The notes: a model not told the origin generated them from the sequence alone. Numbered from the stretch's first letter, positions 8,269 to 16,952 are shown. The stretch: 54,006 bases of DNA from Fischerella muscicola SAG 1427-1 = PCC 73103 (GCF_000317245.1 NZ_AJLJ01000191.1:1-54006), one strand, 5' to 3'. Program-made: numbers and translations.

Positions 8269-8994
8269 ATGACAGGGTTTCAATTCGCAAAAATTCGAGA
8301 CAAGCTTGATTATCCCACAATACCAAGCAAATCTCAGGTAAGAGAAAAGTTGCGGAAAACTGCAACTATAGCCACATTTGTTGCTATTGTGGTCGGGGTA
8401 ATTCAGACAAAACAGGCTCAGGCTGTCACTGTTACCTTTGACGATCTTTCTGGATCTCAAGACACAGTTTCTAATGGCTATGCAGGATTGAATTGGGAAA
8501 ACTTTTATGATCTCGATACAACCTCTTTTATTCCTTCAGGCTATGTAAATGGAACAGTATCACCAAAAAACGTAGCTTACAACGGCTTTGGTGATCCTGC
8601 TGTTATAAGTACAGTTGATGATATTTTTGATTTTAATAGTACGTACTTAACAGCAGCTTGGAATGATGATTTGACTGTGTTGGTAGAAGGTTACACAGGA
8701 GGAATATCGGGGGAAAAGAAATATTCACAGACAGTAGTTGTGAATTCACAAACTCCTACACTATTTACATTTGACTTCTTGGGAATTGATTATTTAAAAT
8801 TTACATCTTCTGGAGGTAATAACGCTGGCTATAGCGGAAATGGTACGCATTTTGCGATAGATAACTTTACTTTTAACAAAAAAACTAAGGCTGTTCCTGA
8901 ACCTCTAACCATCTTTGGCTCATTAACAGCAAGTAGTATTGGTTTGGCTTTATATCGAAAGCAGAAGCAACAACAAAAAGATGTAAATAAATAA
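8269..8994 (+). CDS. PEP-CTERM sorting-domain protein
   Basis: This is an exported protein destined for exosortase processing. It has a long basic N-terminal region, a hydrophobic signal segment (about residues 34-46) and a cleavage region near AQAVT. A beta-rich body follows, with TFDDL near its start. The C-terminal PEP-CTERM tripartite tail is VPEPLTIFG (from about 209), then a short hydrophobic helix, then a basic end (RKQKQQQK). The AGGAG ribosome binding site upstream supports the ATG at 8269. Its presumed processing enzyme, a cyanoexosortase, is encoded 107 bases downstream, so this is a likely dedicated substrate. The function of the mature protein is unknown. Confidence 0.88.
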   Translation: MTGFQFAKIRDKLDYPTIPSKSQVREKLRKTATIATFVAIVVGVIQTKQAQAVTVTFDDLSGSQDTVSNGYAGLNWENFYDLDTTSFIPSGYVNGTVSPKNVAYNGFGDPAVISTVDDIFDFNSTYLTAAWNDDLTVLVEGYTGGISGEKKYSQTVVVNSQTPTLFTFDFLGIDYLKFTSSGGNNAGYSGNGTHFAIDNFTFNKKTKAVPEPLTIFGSLTASSIGLALYRKQKQQQKDVNK

Positions 8995-9101
8995 GAAATT
9001 TTGAAAATTTATTTATTGAAGTCTGAAAAACTTTCTGACATCTGAAAACAGAGAATATATGTTTTGAACAATTGACAGAAAGGCTGCCATAAAATTAGAC
9101 A

Positions 9102-9962
9102 ATGAAAACTAGTAAACTGGCTAAGGTCATACGACTTGATCATCCTCAGTTCTGGCTCTTAATCATAGGTTCAGGCTTAATTTCAATTCAACTCACACTA
9201 GGTTGGAGAGCAGGAAACTCGAACCTTTTCAGTACTAGTTTTTTGTCTTGGGCAGCTATCTCTTTTATTATCTGGGAAAAACGAGATAATTTAAGTTTAG
9301 AAAGTGGTATTTTACCCAGTTTTTTGGGCTTCTCACTCATCTGGATAGCACTGCTCAAAAGTGCATCTATGACTAGCTTTGGAGGTTTTTTGTATGCCTT
9401 ACCCTTTATTTTTGGCTTAGGACTTGCTTTAATAGCTTCTGGCTTTCGAGGATTAAATCAATATATAGGTGAGTTAATAACGCTTTTTTTTATCAATATA
9501 CCTAAATTATTACCAGAATGGGTAATATCTAAGCTTACATTGCTAACTGCCAAATTATCAGCTTTTATACTTTGGTATATGGGCTTTGAAGTAACTCTTT
9601 CTGGAATTAATGTTTATCTACCAAATGGCAGTATAGAAGTACTTAGTGGTTGCTCTGGTTTAGAATTAATTTCTCAAATGCTGGGTTTAGCAATACTTTT
9701 TCTATTAATCTTTCCTCAAAATTGGCAGCAAAAAATATTGGTGCCAATTGTAGCTGCTGCGGTAGGATTTATTGTTAATGCTGGGCGTGTTGCACTTATG
9801 GCTATCATCGTCACAAAAGATAATATGGATGCTTTTGATTACTGGCATACTGGCAATGGCTCTCTTTTATTTTCAATAATTTCCGTGCTAATTTTCGGTT
9901 TATTCTGTTGGTTTTTAATAGGACGGAATGAATCTGGAAACAAAAATTCTAGGTTGTCATAA
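9102..9962 (+). CDS. crtA: Cyanoexosortase, probably type A
   Basis: This is a multi-pass membrane cysteine protease/transpeptidase thought to cleave PEP-CTERM tails at the cytoplasmic membrane. It is 286 residues with about eight hydrophobic segments. The exosortase catalytic residues are all visible: Cys184 in LSGCSGLE, Arg229 in NAGRVALM and His249 in FDYWHTGNGS. The N-terminal pattern (HPQFWLLIIGSGLISIQLTL) and the two following genes suggest the cyanoexosortase A group, not B or C. That subtype is judged from memory of the family. The next gene begins 8 bases after it. Confidence 0.85.
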   Translation: MKTSKLAKVIRLDHPQFWLLIIGSGLISIQLTLGWRAGNSNLFSTSFLSWAAISFIIWEKRDNLSLESGILPSFLGFSLIWIALLKSASMTSFGGFLYALPFIFGLGLALIASGFRGLNQYIGELITLFFINIPKLLPEWVISKLTLLTAKLSAFILWYMGFEVTLSGINVYLPNGSIEVLSGCSGLELISQMLGLAILFLLIFPQNWQQKILVPIVAAAVGFIVNAGRVALMAIIVTKDNMDAFDYWHTGNGSLLFSIISVLIFGLFCWFLIGRNESGNKNSRLS

Positions 9963-9970
9963 TCAAACTT

Positions 9971-10627
9971 ATGATTACTTGGAAAAAAATCCGTATTTTA
10001 TTGTTAATGCTAGGCTGTACCAATGTTTTATTTGTATTGGGACAAGTTCTTTTTCTGCCAACCCAATCTAAAAATCCTGATGATATTTTTAGTTTTCCAG
10101 AAGCCCCGCCTTTACCCCAGTGGCAACTCAAATCTACCAAAACTTTACCTCATGAGATACGGGATAATTCTGAATTGTTAGCCCAAACAAATTATCAATA
10201 TATGCATCAAGGTTTGCCTTTAGATATCGAAATGCGTTACGTAAAAATAGGAGATGTGAATCAACTGATTAGAAAATATACTGAAATTTCATCATCCGCG
10301 GTTGTACGTCAAAAAGAAGGTATAGGTTATTACGGTTTAGGAGTTGAACAACAAAAAGCCTACCTCAGTGCTTGTATTAATCTGCATGGTAATAGTACTT
10401 TTACTAATACACAATTTAACCAAAATCAGCAGCAAAGAGAGCAACCTTGGGAACGTTTATTACCTTGGTTATTAGGACGAAAGCAATTAAGAGAAAACAA
10501 GCGCTGTCTTTGGACGCATTTGTCAGTTCCATTGAAAAATTCTTCGCCAGAAGCTACTTATCAAGTTTTAGAAACCGTTTGGTTTTCCTGGTATAAATAT
10601 TGGCATTCTAATTTGCAGAAATATTAA
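9971..10627 (+). CDS. Cyanoexosortase system-associated protein
   Basis: This is a 218-residue protein with one N-terminal membrane anchor (about residues 8-27), then a Pro-rich segment and an extracytoplasmic domain. The ending YQVLETVWFSWYKYW is typical of the proteins encoded beside cyanoexosortase A. It starts 8 bases after the exosortase stop, which indicates co-translation. Its biochemical role is not established. By position it is probably a partner or chaperone of the exosortase on the periplasmic side. Confidence 0.78.
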   Translation: MITWKKIRILLLMLGCTNVLFVLGQVLFLPTQSKNPDDIFSFPEAPPLPQWQLKSTKTLPHEIRDNSELLAQTNYQYMHQGLPLDIEMRYVKIGDVNQLIRKYTEISSSAVVRQKEGIGYYGLGVEQQKAYLSACINLHGNSTFTNTQFNQNQQQREQPWERLLPWLLGRKQLRENKRCLWTHLSVPLKNSSPEATYQVLETVWFSWYKYWHSNLQKY

Positions 10628-10672
10628 ATTTTTGTCTATAAAAATTTTTGTTTTGATGCTTTGTAAGGAATT

Positions 10673-11374
10673 ATGACTAAATCAAAAATTGAAAAATTGA
10701 CTTCTCCTCAGTTTGTCTTAACACAGGAAAGTTCGCTCGCTATTCTGCGATCGCTCGGCTACGGTCTGTTAATATTATCTTTGTTTGATTGGGTAGCAAT
10801 GTTTATTCCATCAAACTTTTTTAACCCTGCTTGGGAATTTCAAACCATCGGAGCAATAGTTGAACGTGTACCTGTACCTTTAATTGGGTTAGCACTAGTA
10901 TTTTATGGGGAATTACATTCGCGCAACAGATGGGAATTTCCGATTTTAAAATTATTATCTTGGTTAACTTTATTGTTGGCAGCATTATTTTTACTCATGA
11001 TACCTTTGGGAGTTTCTAACACCATCCGGCTAAATAAGGAAAATGTCGCGCAAATCAACAATATATCTACACAACAGATTTCTCGTGCTGAACAATTACA
11101 TCAGAAACTCAGTCAAGCAACTCCTGAACAATTAGATAATCTTTTAAAAAGCCGAGGTGGTTCCCTGTATGGGAAAAAACCAGAAGAAATAAAGAATGAA
11201 CTTTTGTCTCAAGTTTCTAAAGCAAAAGCACAAATCAAAGATCAAGCAGAAACTACCCAATCTTTGCGAGGTCTAAGCTTAATTAAGACTTCCACAAAAT
11301 GGATTCTTGGCGCTTTAGTGTCTGCGTTTCTGTTCTTTGGGTTGTGGAAAGGAACAGATTGGGCCAGATTTTAA
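10673..11374 (+). CDS. HpsJ-like membrane protein of the cyanoexosortase locus
   Basis: This is a 233-residue membrane protein with three hydrophobic segments near the N-terminus (about residues 25-45, 60-80 and 95-115). A helical, Gln-rich extracytoplasmic or cytoplasmic coil (about 120-200) and a final membrane segment near the C-terminus follow. This order matches HpsJ-like proteins found with cyanoexosortases; HpsJ was named from the hormogonium polysaccharide locus of Nostoc. It is the last gene of the module and is followed 10 bases later by a strong terminator. Confidence 0.75.
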   Translation: MTKSKIEKLTSPQFVLTQESSLAILRSLGYGLLILSLFDWVAMFIPSNFFNPAWEFQTIGAIVERVPVPLIGLALVFYGELHSRNRWEFPILKLLSWLTLLLAALFLLMIPLGVSNTIRLNKENVAQINNISTQQISRAEQLHQKLSQATPEQLDNLLKSRGGSLYGKKPEEIKNELLSQVSKAKAQIKDQAETTQSLRGLSLIKTSTKWILGALVSAFLFFGLWKGTDWARF

Positions 11375-11383
11375 ATAAATAAA

Positions 11384-11414
11384 AAAAGGGCGATCGCTTT
11401 TCAATCGCCCTTTT
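11384..11414. terminator. Strong hairpin terminator, probably bidirectional
   Basis: AAAAGGGCGAT (11384-11394) and ATCGCCCTTTT (11404-11414) pair perfectly around a 9-base loop. A-rich and T-rich flanks make it usable from both sides. It lies between the exosortase module and the convergent rpe gene. A HIP1 octamer forms part of the stem and loop. Confidence 0.88.
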
Positions 11415-11423
11415 ATTTATTAG

Positions 11424-11478
11424 TTCGTAGTAAGCAGTTTAGTGCTTCTCTTTAAAGATTAAAGTCATAACTACAAAC
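11424..11478. repeat. Degenerate copy of the palindromic repeat seen at 3238-3290
   Basis: TTCGTAGTAAG at the left and CATAACTACAAA at the right keep the outer arms of the family, with a decayed AGTTTAGTGC..GATTAAAGTC interior. It follows the terminator between two convergent genes. Confidence 0.55.
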
Positions 11479-11495
11479 TATCAAGTTTTCATCAA

Positions 11496-12203
11496 TTAAA
11501 CCTGTGCTAGTTCTGGTGTGGGACGCTTGCTATTACGAACAGCTGCGATCGCCTCGCCATAATCCTTAGCATTAAACACAGCTGAACCAGCAACAATTGC
11601 ATTAGCTCCAGCTTCCAAAACCTGCCAAGTATTATTTGCTTTTAATCCACCGTCTACTTCAATCCAAGGATCAAGACCACGTTCATCACACATTTGACGC
11701 AGCTTGCGGATCTTGGGAACAACTGCTGAAATGAAACTCTGACCGCCAAAACCAGGGTTGACACTCATAATCAACACTAAATCGCAAACTTCCAGCACAT
11801 ACTCAATCAAATCTAAAGGTGTAGATGGGTTGAGTACAACACCAGCTTGCTTACCAAGTTCTTTTATTTGGCACAAAGTACGATGTAAGTGTGGCGATGC
11901 ATTGTGTTCACAATGTACAGAGATAATATCTGCACCAGCCTTGGCAAAATCTGCAACATATTTTTCTGGTTCCACAATCATTAAGTGGACATCCAGTGGT
12001 TTTTTCGTAACCGGACGAATCGCCTCCACTACCAGAGGACCTATCGTAATATTAGGTACAAAGCGACCATCCATTACATCAACATGAATCCAATCTGCTC
12101 CCGCCTCATCTACGGCGCGTACTTCCTCTCCCAAACGACTAAAATCGGCTGATAGGATAGATGGAGCAATTACAATCGGCTTGTTAGATAGCGTTTTGGT
12201 CAT
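11496..12203 (-). CDS. rpe: Ribulose-phosphate 3-epimerase
   Basis: This interconverts ribulose 5-phosphate and xylulose 5-phosphate in the Calvin cycle and the pentose phosphate pathway. The frame from the ATG at 12203 gives 235 residues, the usual length; the longer open frame to 12260 is unlikely to be translated. TIM-barrel signatures are [34 protein letters not shown], the metal-site [20 protein letters not shown] and IEVDGGL. It faces the exosortase module and stands alone. Confidence 0.96.
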   Translation of the reverse strand: MTKTLSNKPIVIAPSILSADFSRLGEEVRAVDEAGADWIHVDVMDGRFVPNITIGPLVVEAIRPVTKKPLDVHLMIVEPEKYVADFAKAGADIISVHCEHNASPHLHRTLCQIKELGKQAGVVLNPSTPLDLIEYVLEVCDLVLIMSVNPGFGGQSFISAVVPKIRKLRQMCDERGLDPWIEVDGGLKANNTWQVLEAGANAIVAGSAVFNAKDYGEAIAAVRNSKRPTPELAQV

Positions 12204-12368
12204 GGCTAGTGGATATTTAAGCGTCCTTATTCTGTAAATATTGTAACAAAACTTGAGCAAACGCTCATAAGTTTTGTATGAGCTTTTTTAGAGAGAAGGG
12301 ATCGGGGATCGGGGAAGGTGGGGTCCCCTTTGGGGATAAGGGGCAACGGGGAGCAGGGAGACGTGGGG

Positions 12369-12475
12369 ACAAATGACAAATGACAAATGACAAATGACTA
12401 TTGTACAGACGCGATGAATCGCGTCTCTAGACCAATGCCCAATGACCAACAAATGACAAATGACAAACAACTATG
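12369..12475. repeat. Composite of heptamers and a palindrome
   Basis: Four ACAAATG heptamers (12369-12396) are followed by a palindrome with arms AGACGCGAT (12407-12415) and ATCGCGTCT (12418-12426). More degenerate ATGACCAA/ATGACAA units follow, up to the protease start codon at 12473. A G-rich stretch (GGGATCGGGGATCGGGG) lies just upstream near 12299. The whole intergenic space between rpe and the protease gene is made of such repeats. Confidence 0.8.
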
Positions 12476-14062
12476 GTAAAAAAAATTAGCTGGATCGTTT
12501 GGGGATTAAGTGCTTCTTGTTTGAGTCTACCGGTATTAGCTTTGGAAATTTCCATGAGCGCTAACGGTATTGACGCTTTGAAGTTACATAAAGCCCCGTA
12601 TAATCTCATAGGTCGCAAAATTGCCATTGGTCAAGTGGAAATTGGGCGTCCTGGGAAGTTTGGTGTTGATAAAGCGGTTTCTAAAAATCGCTCTCTCAAT
12701 ATAGCAGGTGTCTTTTTACGCAATAATCCTGCTAAGTCAAATAGTGGTGTTGACCCCCACGCCTACAATGTTGCTGGTGTCATGGTTAGTACAGATAAAG
12801 GCTTCCCAGGAGTAGCTCCAGGAGCGCGGCTGTTTTCGTCTGCTGTAGGTTCCACGAAAATGGGACAGCCAGAAGAATGTTTGTCTGCACAGCACATAGC
12901 ACTGCAAAATGGTGGCGACGTTCGTGTCATCAACTTTAGCTTTGGCGAACCTTTAAACCGCGATCCGCGACCGGACGCTGTTTTGGATGGTAACGCCTTA
13001 CTAACCCAATGTATTGATTGGTCAACTCGCGCTCACAATGTTTTATATGTGATCGCTGGCAACCAAGGTAAAGGAGGAATTCCTATCCCTACCGATAATT
13101 TTAATGGAGTAAACGTGGCTTTTTCCTCTCGTCGGGGAGGAATTTTTAATAAAGTAGACGTTTCCAATTTGGTAGCGACAACTGAAGCCATGACCCTCCG
13201 TTTATCTGGCAAGGAAATTAATGTTGGTCCCCGTGGCACAATTGGTATAGTGGCTCCTGGTAGTAATATTCCCTTACTTACTCCTGATGGCAAAATTAAT
13301 AAAGTCACAGGAACAAGTTTTGCAGCACCCCACGCTACAGCTACAGTTGCTCTATTGCAAGAGTTTGGTGACAAACAATTACGAACAAAGCAACCAAATT
13401 GGAGTACTGCTACTCGCCAACATGAAGTCATGAAAGCTGTTTTATTAAATTCAGCTGACAAAATTCAAGATACTGGCGATGGCTTGCGACTAAGAATGAC
13501 CAGAACACTCATCAATAAACAAAATCAAGACTGGCTGGCTTCTGACGCTTATAAAAATGCCAAAATTCCCCTGGATAATCAGATGGGGGCTGGTCATTTA
13601 AATGCTTTTCGTGCTTACCAGCAATTTAGTGGAGGTCAATGGAAACCATCACAATCTGTACCTGCAATAGGTTGGAATTATGATACAGTCAATGCTAGTT
13701 CATCTGTGGAATATGTCTTAGCTAAACCATTACAGCAAAATAGTTTTGTAGCTATTACCTTAACTTGGGACAGGCTGGTAGAACTGAACGATAAAAATAA
13801 GAATAATCAATTTGATGCAGGGGAAAATTTTCGCGATCGCGGTTTAAATAACCTTGATGTCTATCTAGTCAAAGCTGATGCTACACAAAATACAAGCACG
13901 GAGACTGTTTGCGCTTCAAGCAGTGATGTCGATAGCGTAGAACATATTTTTTGTCCTGTCCCCACTACCGATAAATATAAAATTCGCGTCCAGTTTCGTA
14001 ACCAAGCAAACGAAGCCACTCAGCCATACGCTTTGGCTTGGTGGACTGTACCGAAAAGATAG
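12473..14062 (+). CDS. Subtilisin-like (S8 family) serine peptidase, diverged
   Basis: This is a 529-residue exported protein with a signal peptide (cleavage after about VLA at residue 23). The catalytic serine motif is GTSFAAPHATATVALL (Ser282), the oxyanion Asn is in AGNQGKGG (Asn197), and the His region is DPHAYNVAGVM (His96), in place of the usual HGTHVAG. The strand that normally carries the catalytic Asp reads IAIGQVEIGRPG, with Glu57 where Asp is expected. The C-terminal part (from about 390) is beta-rich, probably a P/jelly-roll-type domain containing a calcium-loop-like DKNKNNQFDAGE. A serpin gene lies 325 bases downstream on the same strand. Confidence 0.85.
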   Translation: MVKKISWIVWGLSASCLSLPVLALEISMSANGIDALKLHKAPYNLIGRKIAIGQVEIGRPGKFGVDKAVSKNRSLNIAGVFLRNNPAKSNSGVDPHAYNVAGVMVSTDKGFPGVAPGARLFSSAVGSTKMGQPEECLSAQHIALQNGGDVRVINFSFGEPLNRDPRPDAVLDGNALLTQCIDWSTRAHNVLYVIAGNQGKGGIPIPTDNFNGVNVAFSSRRGGIFNKVDVSNLVATTEAMTLRLSGKEINVGPRGTIGIVAPGSNIPLLTPDGKINKVTGTSFAAPHATATVALLQEFGDKQLRTKQPNWSTATRQHEVMKAVLLNSADKIQDTGDGLRLRMTRTLINKQNQDWLASDAYKNAKIPLDNQMGAGHLNAFRAYQQFSGGQWKPSQSVPAIGWNYDTVNASSSVEYVLAKPLQQNSFVAITLTWDRLVELNDKNKNNQFDAGENFRDRGLNNLDVYLVKADATQNTSTETVCASSSDVDSVEHIFCPVPTTDKYKIRVQFRNQANEATQPYALAWWTVPKR

Positions 14063-14139
14063 GGATCGGGGATTGGGGATTGGTGATCGGGAACAGACGC
14101 GGTGACGCAGAGAGTAGGAGAGGCGGAGAATCTATCAAA

Positions 14140-14208
14140 AATATTCTCCGTGTCCACGCCACGTGCTACAACGCTCTTAACCCGCAAGGGCGCAGTGGTT
14201 CCCCTTGT
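14140..14208 (-). repeat. Dispersed repeat, copy 1
   Basis: Read on the minus strand it contains GGGACAAGGGGAACCA, then TGCG, and further on CGTTGTAGCA, TGGCGTGGA. The same blocks in the same order occur on the plus strand at about 17109-17216, with a different and longer middle. The outer blocks are conserved and the middle varies. Confidence 0.65.
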
Positions 14209-14292
14209 CCCCAATCCCCGATCCCCGATCCCCGATCCCCAATCCCCAATCCCCAATCCCCAATCCCCAATCCCCAATCCCCAATCCCCAAT
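14209..14292. repeat. Twelve tandem heptamers CCCCAAT/CCCCGAT
   Basis: Exactly twelve 7-base units run without a gap: one CCCCAAT, three CCCCGAT, then eight CCCCAAT. This is the short-tandem heptamer type of repeat known from heterocystous cyanobacteria. Seven is not a multiple of three, so it is not protein coding in any constant frame. Confidence 0.92.
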
Positions 14293-14387
14293 CCAATAAA
14301 ATTGTTGCCAAAACTGTAACCACCAAATGGCTGTGTCGCTTGAAGTGTCATAGTCAATGAATAGACTCTGCCTTTTGGTGTGGTAAA

Positions 14388-15719
14388 ATGAAGCAGAAAT
14401 TTGGTAATGCTTGGGAAAATTTTCTACAAAGACGTTACGCTGTTCGTTTGGGAAGACGCTACGCTTTGGCAGCAGCTAGTGTAGTTTTAATGGGTGTGAT
14501 TGGATGTACTCAAGTTGATAGTAATGCAAAAGTTTTTGCCCAATCAGGTGTACCTCGCTCAGAATCTCCTGTTCCTCAAAAATCTGTCTTGCCTGATACT
14601 AAACTCATTAATGCTAACACTAAATTTGGCTTCAAACTTTTTGAAAAAGTTCTCAAACAAGAGAACAATAAAAATGTGTTTATTTCACCTGCCAGTATCG
14701 CCATCGCTTTAGATATGACGTATAACGGTGCTAGTGGCAGTACTCAGCAAGCAATGGCAAAGGCACTGGAATTACAAGGATTAAGTATACAGGAAATTAA
14801 TTCTTCTAACGCAGCATTAAAGCAGCTTTTAGAGAATCCAGACCCACAAATTCAATTAAATATTGCTAACTCACTTTGGGCAAATCAAGAAGTTAGCTTT
14901 AAACCTGATTTTCTAAAAACTATTCAGGAGTCTTATCAAGCAAAGGTCACAAATTTAAACTTTCAAGATTCAAGCTCAGTTGGTACTATTAATAATTGGG
15001 TAAACGAAAATACTCGCGGCAAAATTGACAAGATTGTTGAAAGCATAGAACCAAATCAAGTATTGTTTATTCTGAATGCCATTTATTTCAAAGGTAGATG
15101 GACAAACGAATTTGACAAACAACAAACTGCCCAACAACCTTTTTATCTGACATCTGGTAATCAGAAACAACATCCGATGATGTCACAAAAAGGCAGATAT
15201 AAATATTATGAAAACGAACAATTTCAAGCAGTGAGCTTGCCTTATGGTAAAGAAGGAAAGCTCAGTTTATATGTTTTTCTGCCAAAACATAATTTTAGTC
15301 TCAAATCTTTTTATCAAAATCTTAATACTGACAACTGGGAAAAATGGATGTCCCAGTTTAGCCAGCAAGAAGGTTTTATTCGCTTACCCCGCTTCAAGAT
15401 GGATTATGAGGTGAGGCTTAATGATGCTTTGAAAGCATTAGGTATGAGTGAGGCTTTCACCAACAAAGCTGATTTTTCTCAGATGGGAAAAAACTTTGCA
15501 ATTAGCGAAGTTAAGCATAAAACTTTTGTGGAAGTAAATGAAGAAGGAACAGAAGCGGCTGCAACTACTTCTGTGGGTATAGTTGCAACGTCTTTACCTG
15601 TTAAAGAACCATTCCGAATGATTGTTGACCGTCCGTTTTTCTGTGCGATGCGCGATAATCAGACTGGAAGCATTTTGTTTATGGGTTCAATTTTAGACCC
15701 TGAGTCAAAAGTCCATTAA
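14388..15719 (+). CDS. Serpin-family protease inhibitor, predicted lipoprotein
   Basis: This is a 443-residue serpin. The N-terminus has a basic region and a hydrophobic stretch ending at GVIGC (Cys40), so the protein is probably lipid-anchored. Serpin landmarks are NVFISPASIAIALDMTYNGA, NWVNENTRGKI, FILNAIYFKGRW and the C-terminal VDRPFFCAMRDNQTGSILFMG. The reactive loop starts at Glu385 with EEGTEAAATTS; its small residues match inhibitory serpins. Counting 17 residues from Glu385 puts P1-P1' near Thr401-Ser402. Serpins trap serine proteases by a one-way conformational change. The subtilisin-like gene upstream is the obvious candidate partner, but that is inference. Confidence 0.93.
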   Translation: MKQKFGNAWENFLQRRYAVRLGRRYALAAASVVLMGVIGCTQVDSNAKVFAQSGVPRSESPVPQKSVLPDTKLINANTKFGFKLFEKVLKQENNKNVFISPASIAIALDMTYNGASGSTQQAMAKALELQGLSIQEINSSNAALKQLLENPDPQIQLNIANSLWANQEVSFKPDFLKTIQESYQAKVTNLNFQDSSSVGTINNWVNENTRGKIDKIVESIEPNQVLFILNAIYFKGRWTNEFDKQQTAQQPFYLTSGNQKQHPMMSQKGRYKYYENEQFQAVSLPYGKEGKLSLYVFLPKHNFSLKSFYQNLNTDNWEKWMSQFSQQEGFIRLPRFKMDYEVRLNDALKALGMSEAFTNKADFSQMGKNFAISEVKHKTFVEVNEEGTEAAATTSVGIVATSLPVKEPFRMIVDRPFFCAMRDNQTGSILFMGSILDPESKVH

Positions 15720-15740
15720 CAAATGACAAATGACCAACAA

Positions 15741-16952
15741 CTAAGCAGTCGGAGGAGAAGTTTCGGGTGTCACAGGTGTGCCTACCTCTACTGATCGCAC
15801 ATTTGCGGTTTCATTTATTTGTTTGCGACAAGATTCTTCCTCCTGTTCAGAACTGTCACTGGTGACATCTGCCATTTCGCTGTGATTAGTAGAGGCAACA
15901 TCAGGACGCAACGCGCTCAAAGCAGTCTTAATAACAACGGCAGTGGGTACTGCTAAAATAACACCCAAAAGACCACCAATTCTTGCGCCTGTCAAGACCG
16001 AAATTAACGCCCAAACTGGATTTAAACCAGTGAAGCTACCTAAAATTCTCGGCCCAATCAAGTTTTCGAGAATTTGCTGAACAATTACTGCTGCAATTAG
16101 GACTCTTGCACCCATCCAAACGTCTTGTAAAGCTACTAATAGAGTAGTTAAGGCAATACCTACAGACCCACCATAGGGAACAAGAGCCATAATGCCAATA
16201 CTCAAGCCAAATAGCAAGCCAAATGGTACTTTCAGCCATAAAAAGGTCGGAATTAAGGCTGATGCCATACAGGTAGATAAAATGAGCTGAGTGATAAAGA
16301 AATTTTGAAAGCTGAGGCGTACAGTTTGAGAAAAAGCCTCACGAAATTTGCTTGGTAGCCAACTGACTAGACTTTGCCAGAGTTCATCCCCATGCTGCAA
16401 CAGGTAAAAAGTTAAAACCATTGTCAGCAGAAAATCCAGTAGACTCGTGAAAGTGACTACCGCCAGATTCAGAACCTGTCCTGCGATCGCCTGCAATTGT
16501 CCCTTAACACGATCATTGATTTGCACTAATAAAGCATCAAGATTAATGGGTATGCCCATACTTTCAGCTTTTTCGTTCAAAATCATTAATTGGGAGCGTC
16601 CAGAGTCAATTAACTCCGGTAAACGTGCTACCAATTGCTGGGCTTGGGTCAGAGCTAGTGGGACAAGAGTAACACCTAATGCTAATAAAATTGACAAAGC
16701 GAGTAAAAACACTAAAATAGCTACTTGCTCTCGCCTAGCACCATGACGTTCCATCCAACCTACAGGATAATTGAGCAGAAACGCTAGTACGGAGGCTGCC
16801 ACTAAAATGACAATCAGCGAATGAAAATAATGAAAAATGACTGAAAGAGCCCAGCCATTTAACACTAGAAGTGGAGCGAATAAAGCGATCGCACCTAATC
16901 GTGACATTGGTGTGAGTGTTTGCCACCAGTTTAAGAGCTTGCGTGTCTGCAT
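15741..16952 (-). CDS. AI-2E/PerM family membrane permease
   Basis: This belongs to the AI-2E transporter family (PerM, UPF0118): about eight membrane segments, 403 residues from the ATG at 16952. The long amphipathic stretch after the third segment and the conserved ending (GLNPVWALISVLTGARIGGLLGVILAVP) are typical. The C-terminal tail of about 60 residues is acidic and polar. Members export diverse solutes, and autoinducer-2 export is proven for only some, so the substrate is unknown. It converges with the serpin gene; ACAAATG-type heptamers lie between them at 15720-15740. Confidence 0.88.
   Translation of the reverse strand: MQTRKLLNWWQTLTPMSRLGAIALFAPLLVLNGWALSVIFHYFHSLIVILVAASVLAFLLNYPVGWMERHGARREQVAILVFLLALSILLALGVTLVPLALTQAQQLVARLPELIDSGRSQLMILNEKAESMGIPINLDALLVQINDRVKGQLQAIAGQVLNLAVVTFTSLLDFLLTMVLTFYLLQHGDELWQSLVSWLPSKFREAFSQTVRLSFQNFFITQLILSTCMASALIPTFLWLKVPFGLLFGLSIGIMALVPYGGSVGIALTTLLVALQDVWMGARVLIAAVIVQQILENLIGPRILGSFTGLNPVWALISVLTGARIGGLLGVILAVPTAVVIKTALSALRPDVASTNHSEMADVTSDSSEQEEESCRKQINETANVRSVEVGTPVTPETSPPTA

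Larger units (their letters stand above)
14063..14387. repeat. Repeat-filled spacer between protease and serpin genes
   Basis: It begins with GGGATCGGGGATTGGGGATT units (from 14062), the complement of the CCCCAAT tandem at its far end. In the middle lies a dispersed repeat copy (about 14140-14208) containing the hairpin GGAGAAT..ATTCTCC (14124-14148). Short open frames through this region on both strands are repeat translations, not genes. Confidence 0.8.

Noticed and set aside
14209..14292. CRISPR array
   Set aside because: The units are contiguous 7-mers without spacers and no cas gene is present; the same holds for the arrays at 27502, 31066 and 51834.
14020..14357. Several overlapping open frames on both strands
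   Set aside because: They translate heptamer arrays into Gly-Ile-Gly-Asp or Pro-Ile-Pro-Asn type repeats; these are artefacts of the repeats.
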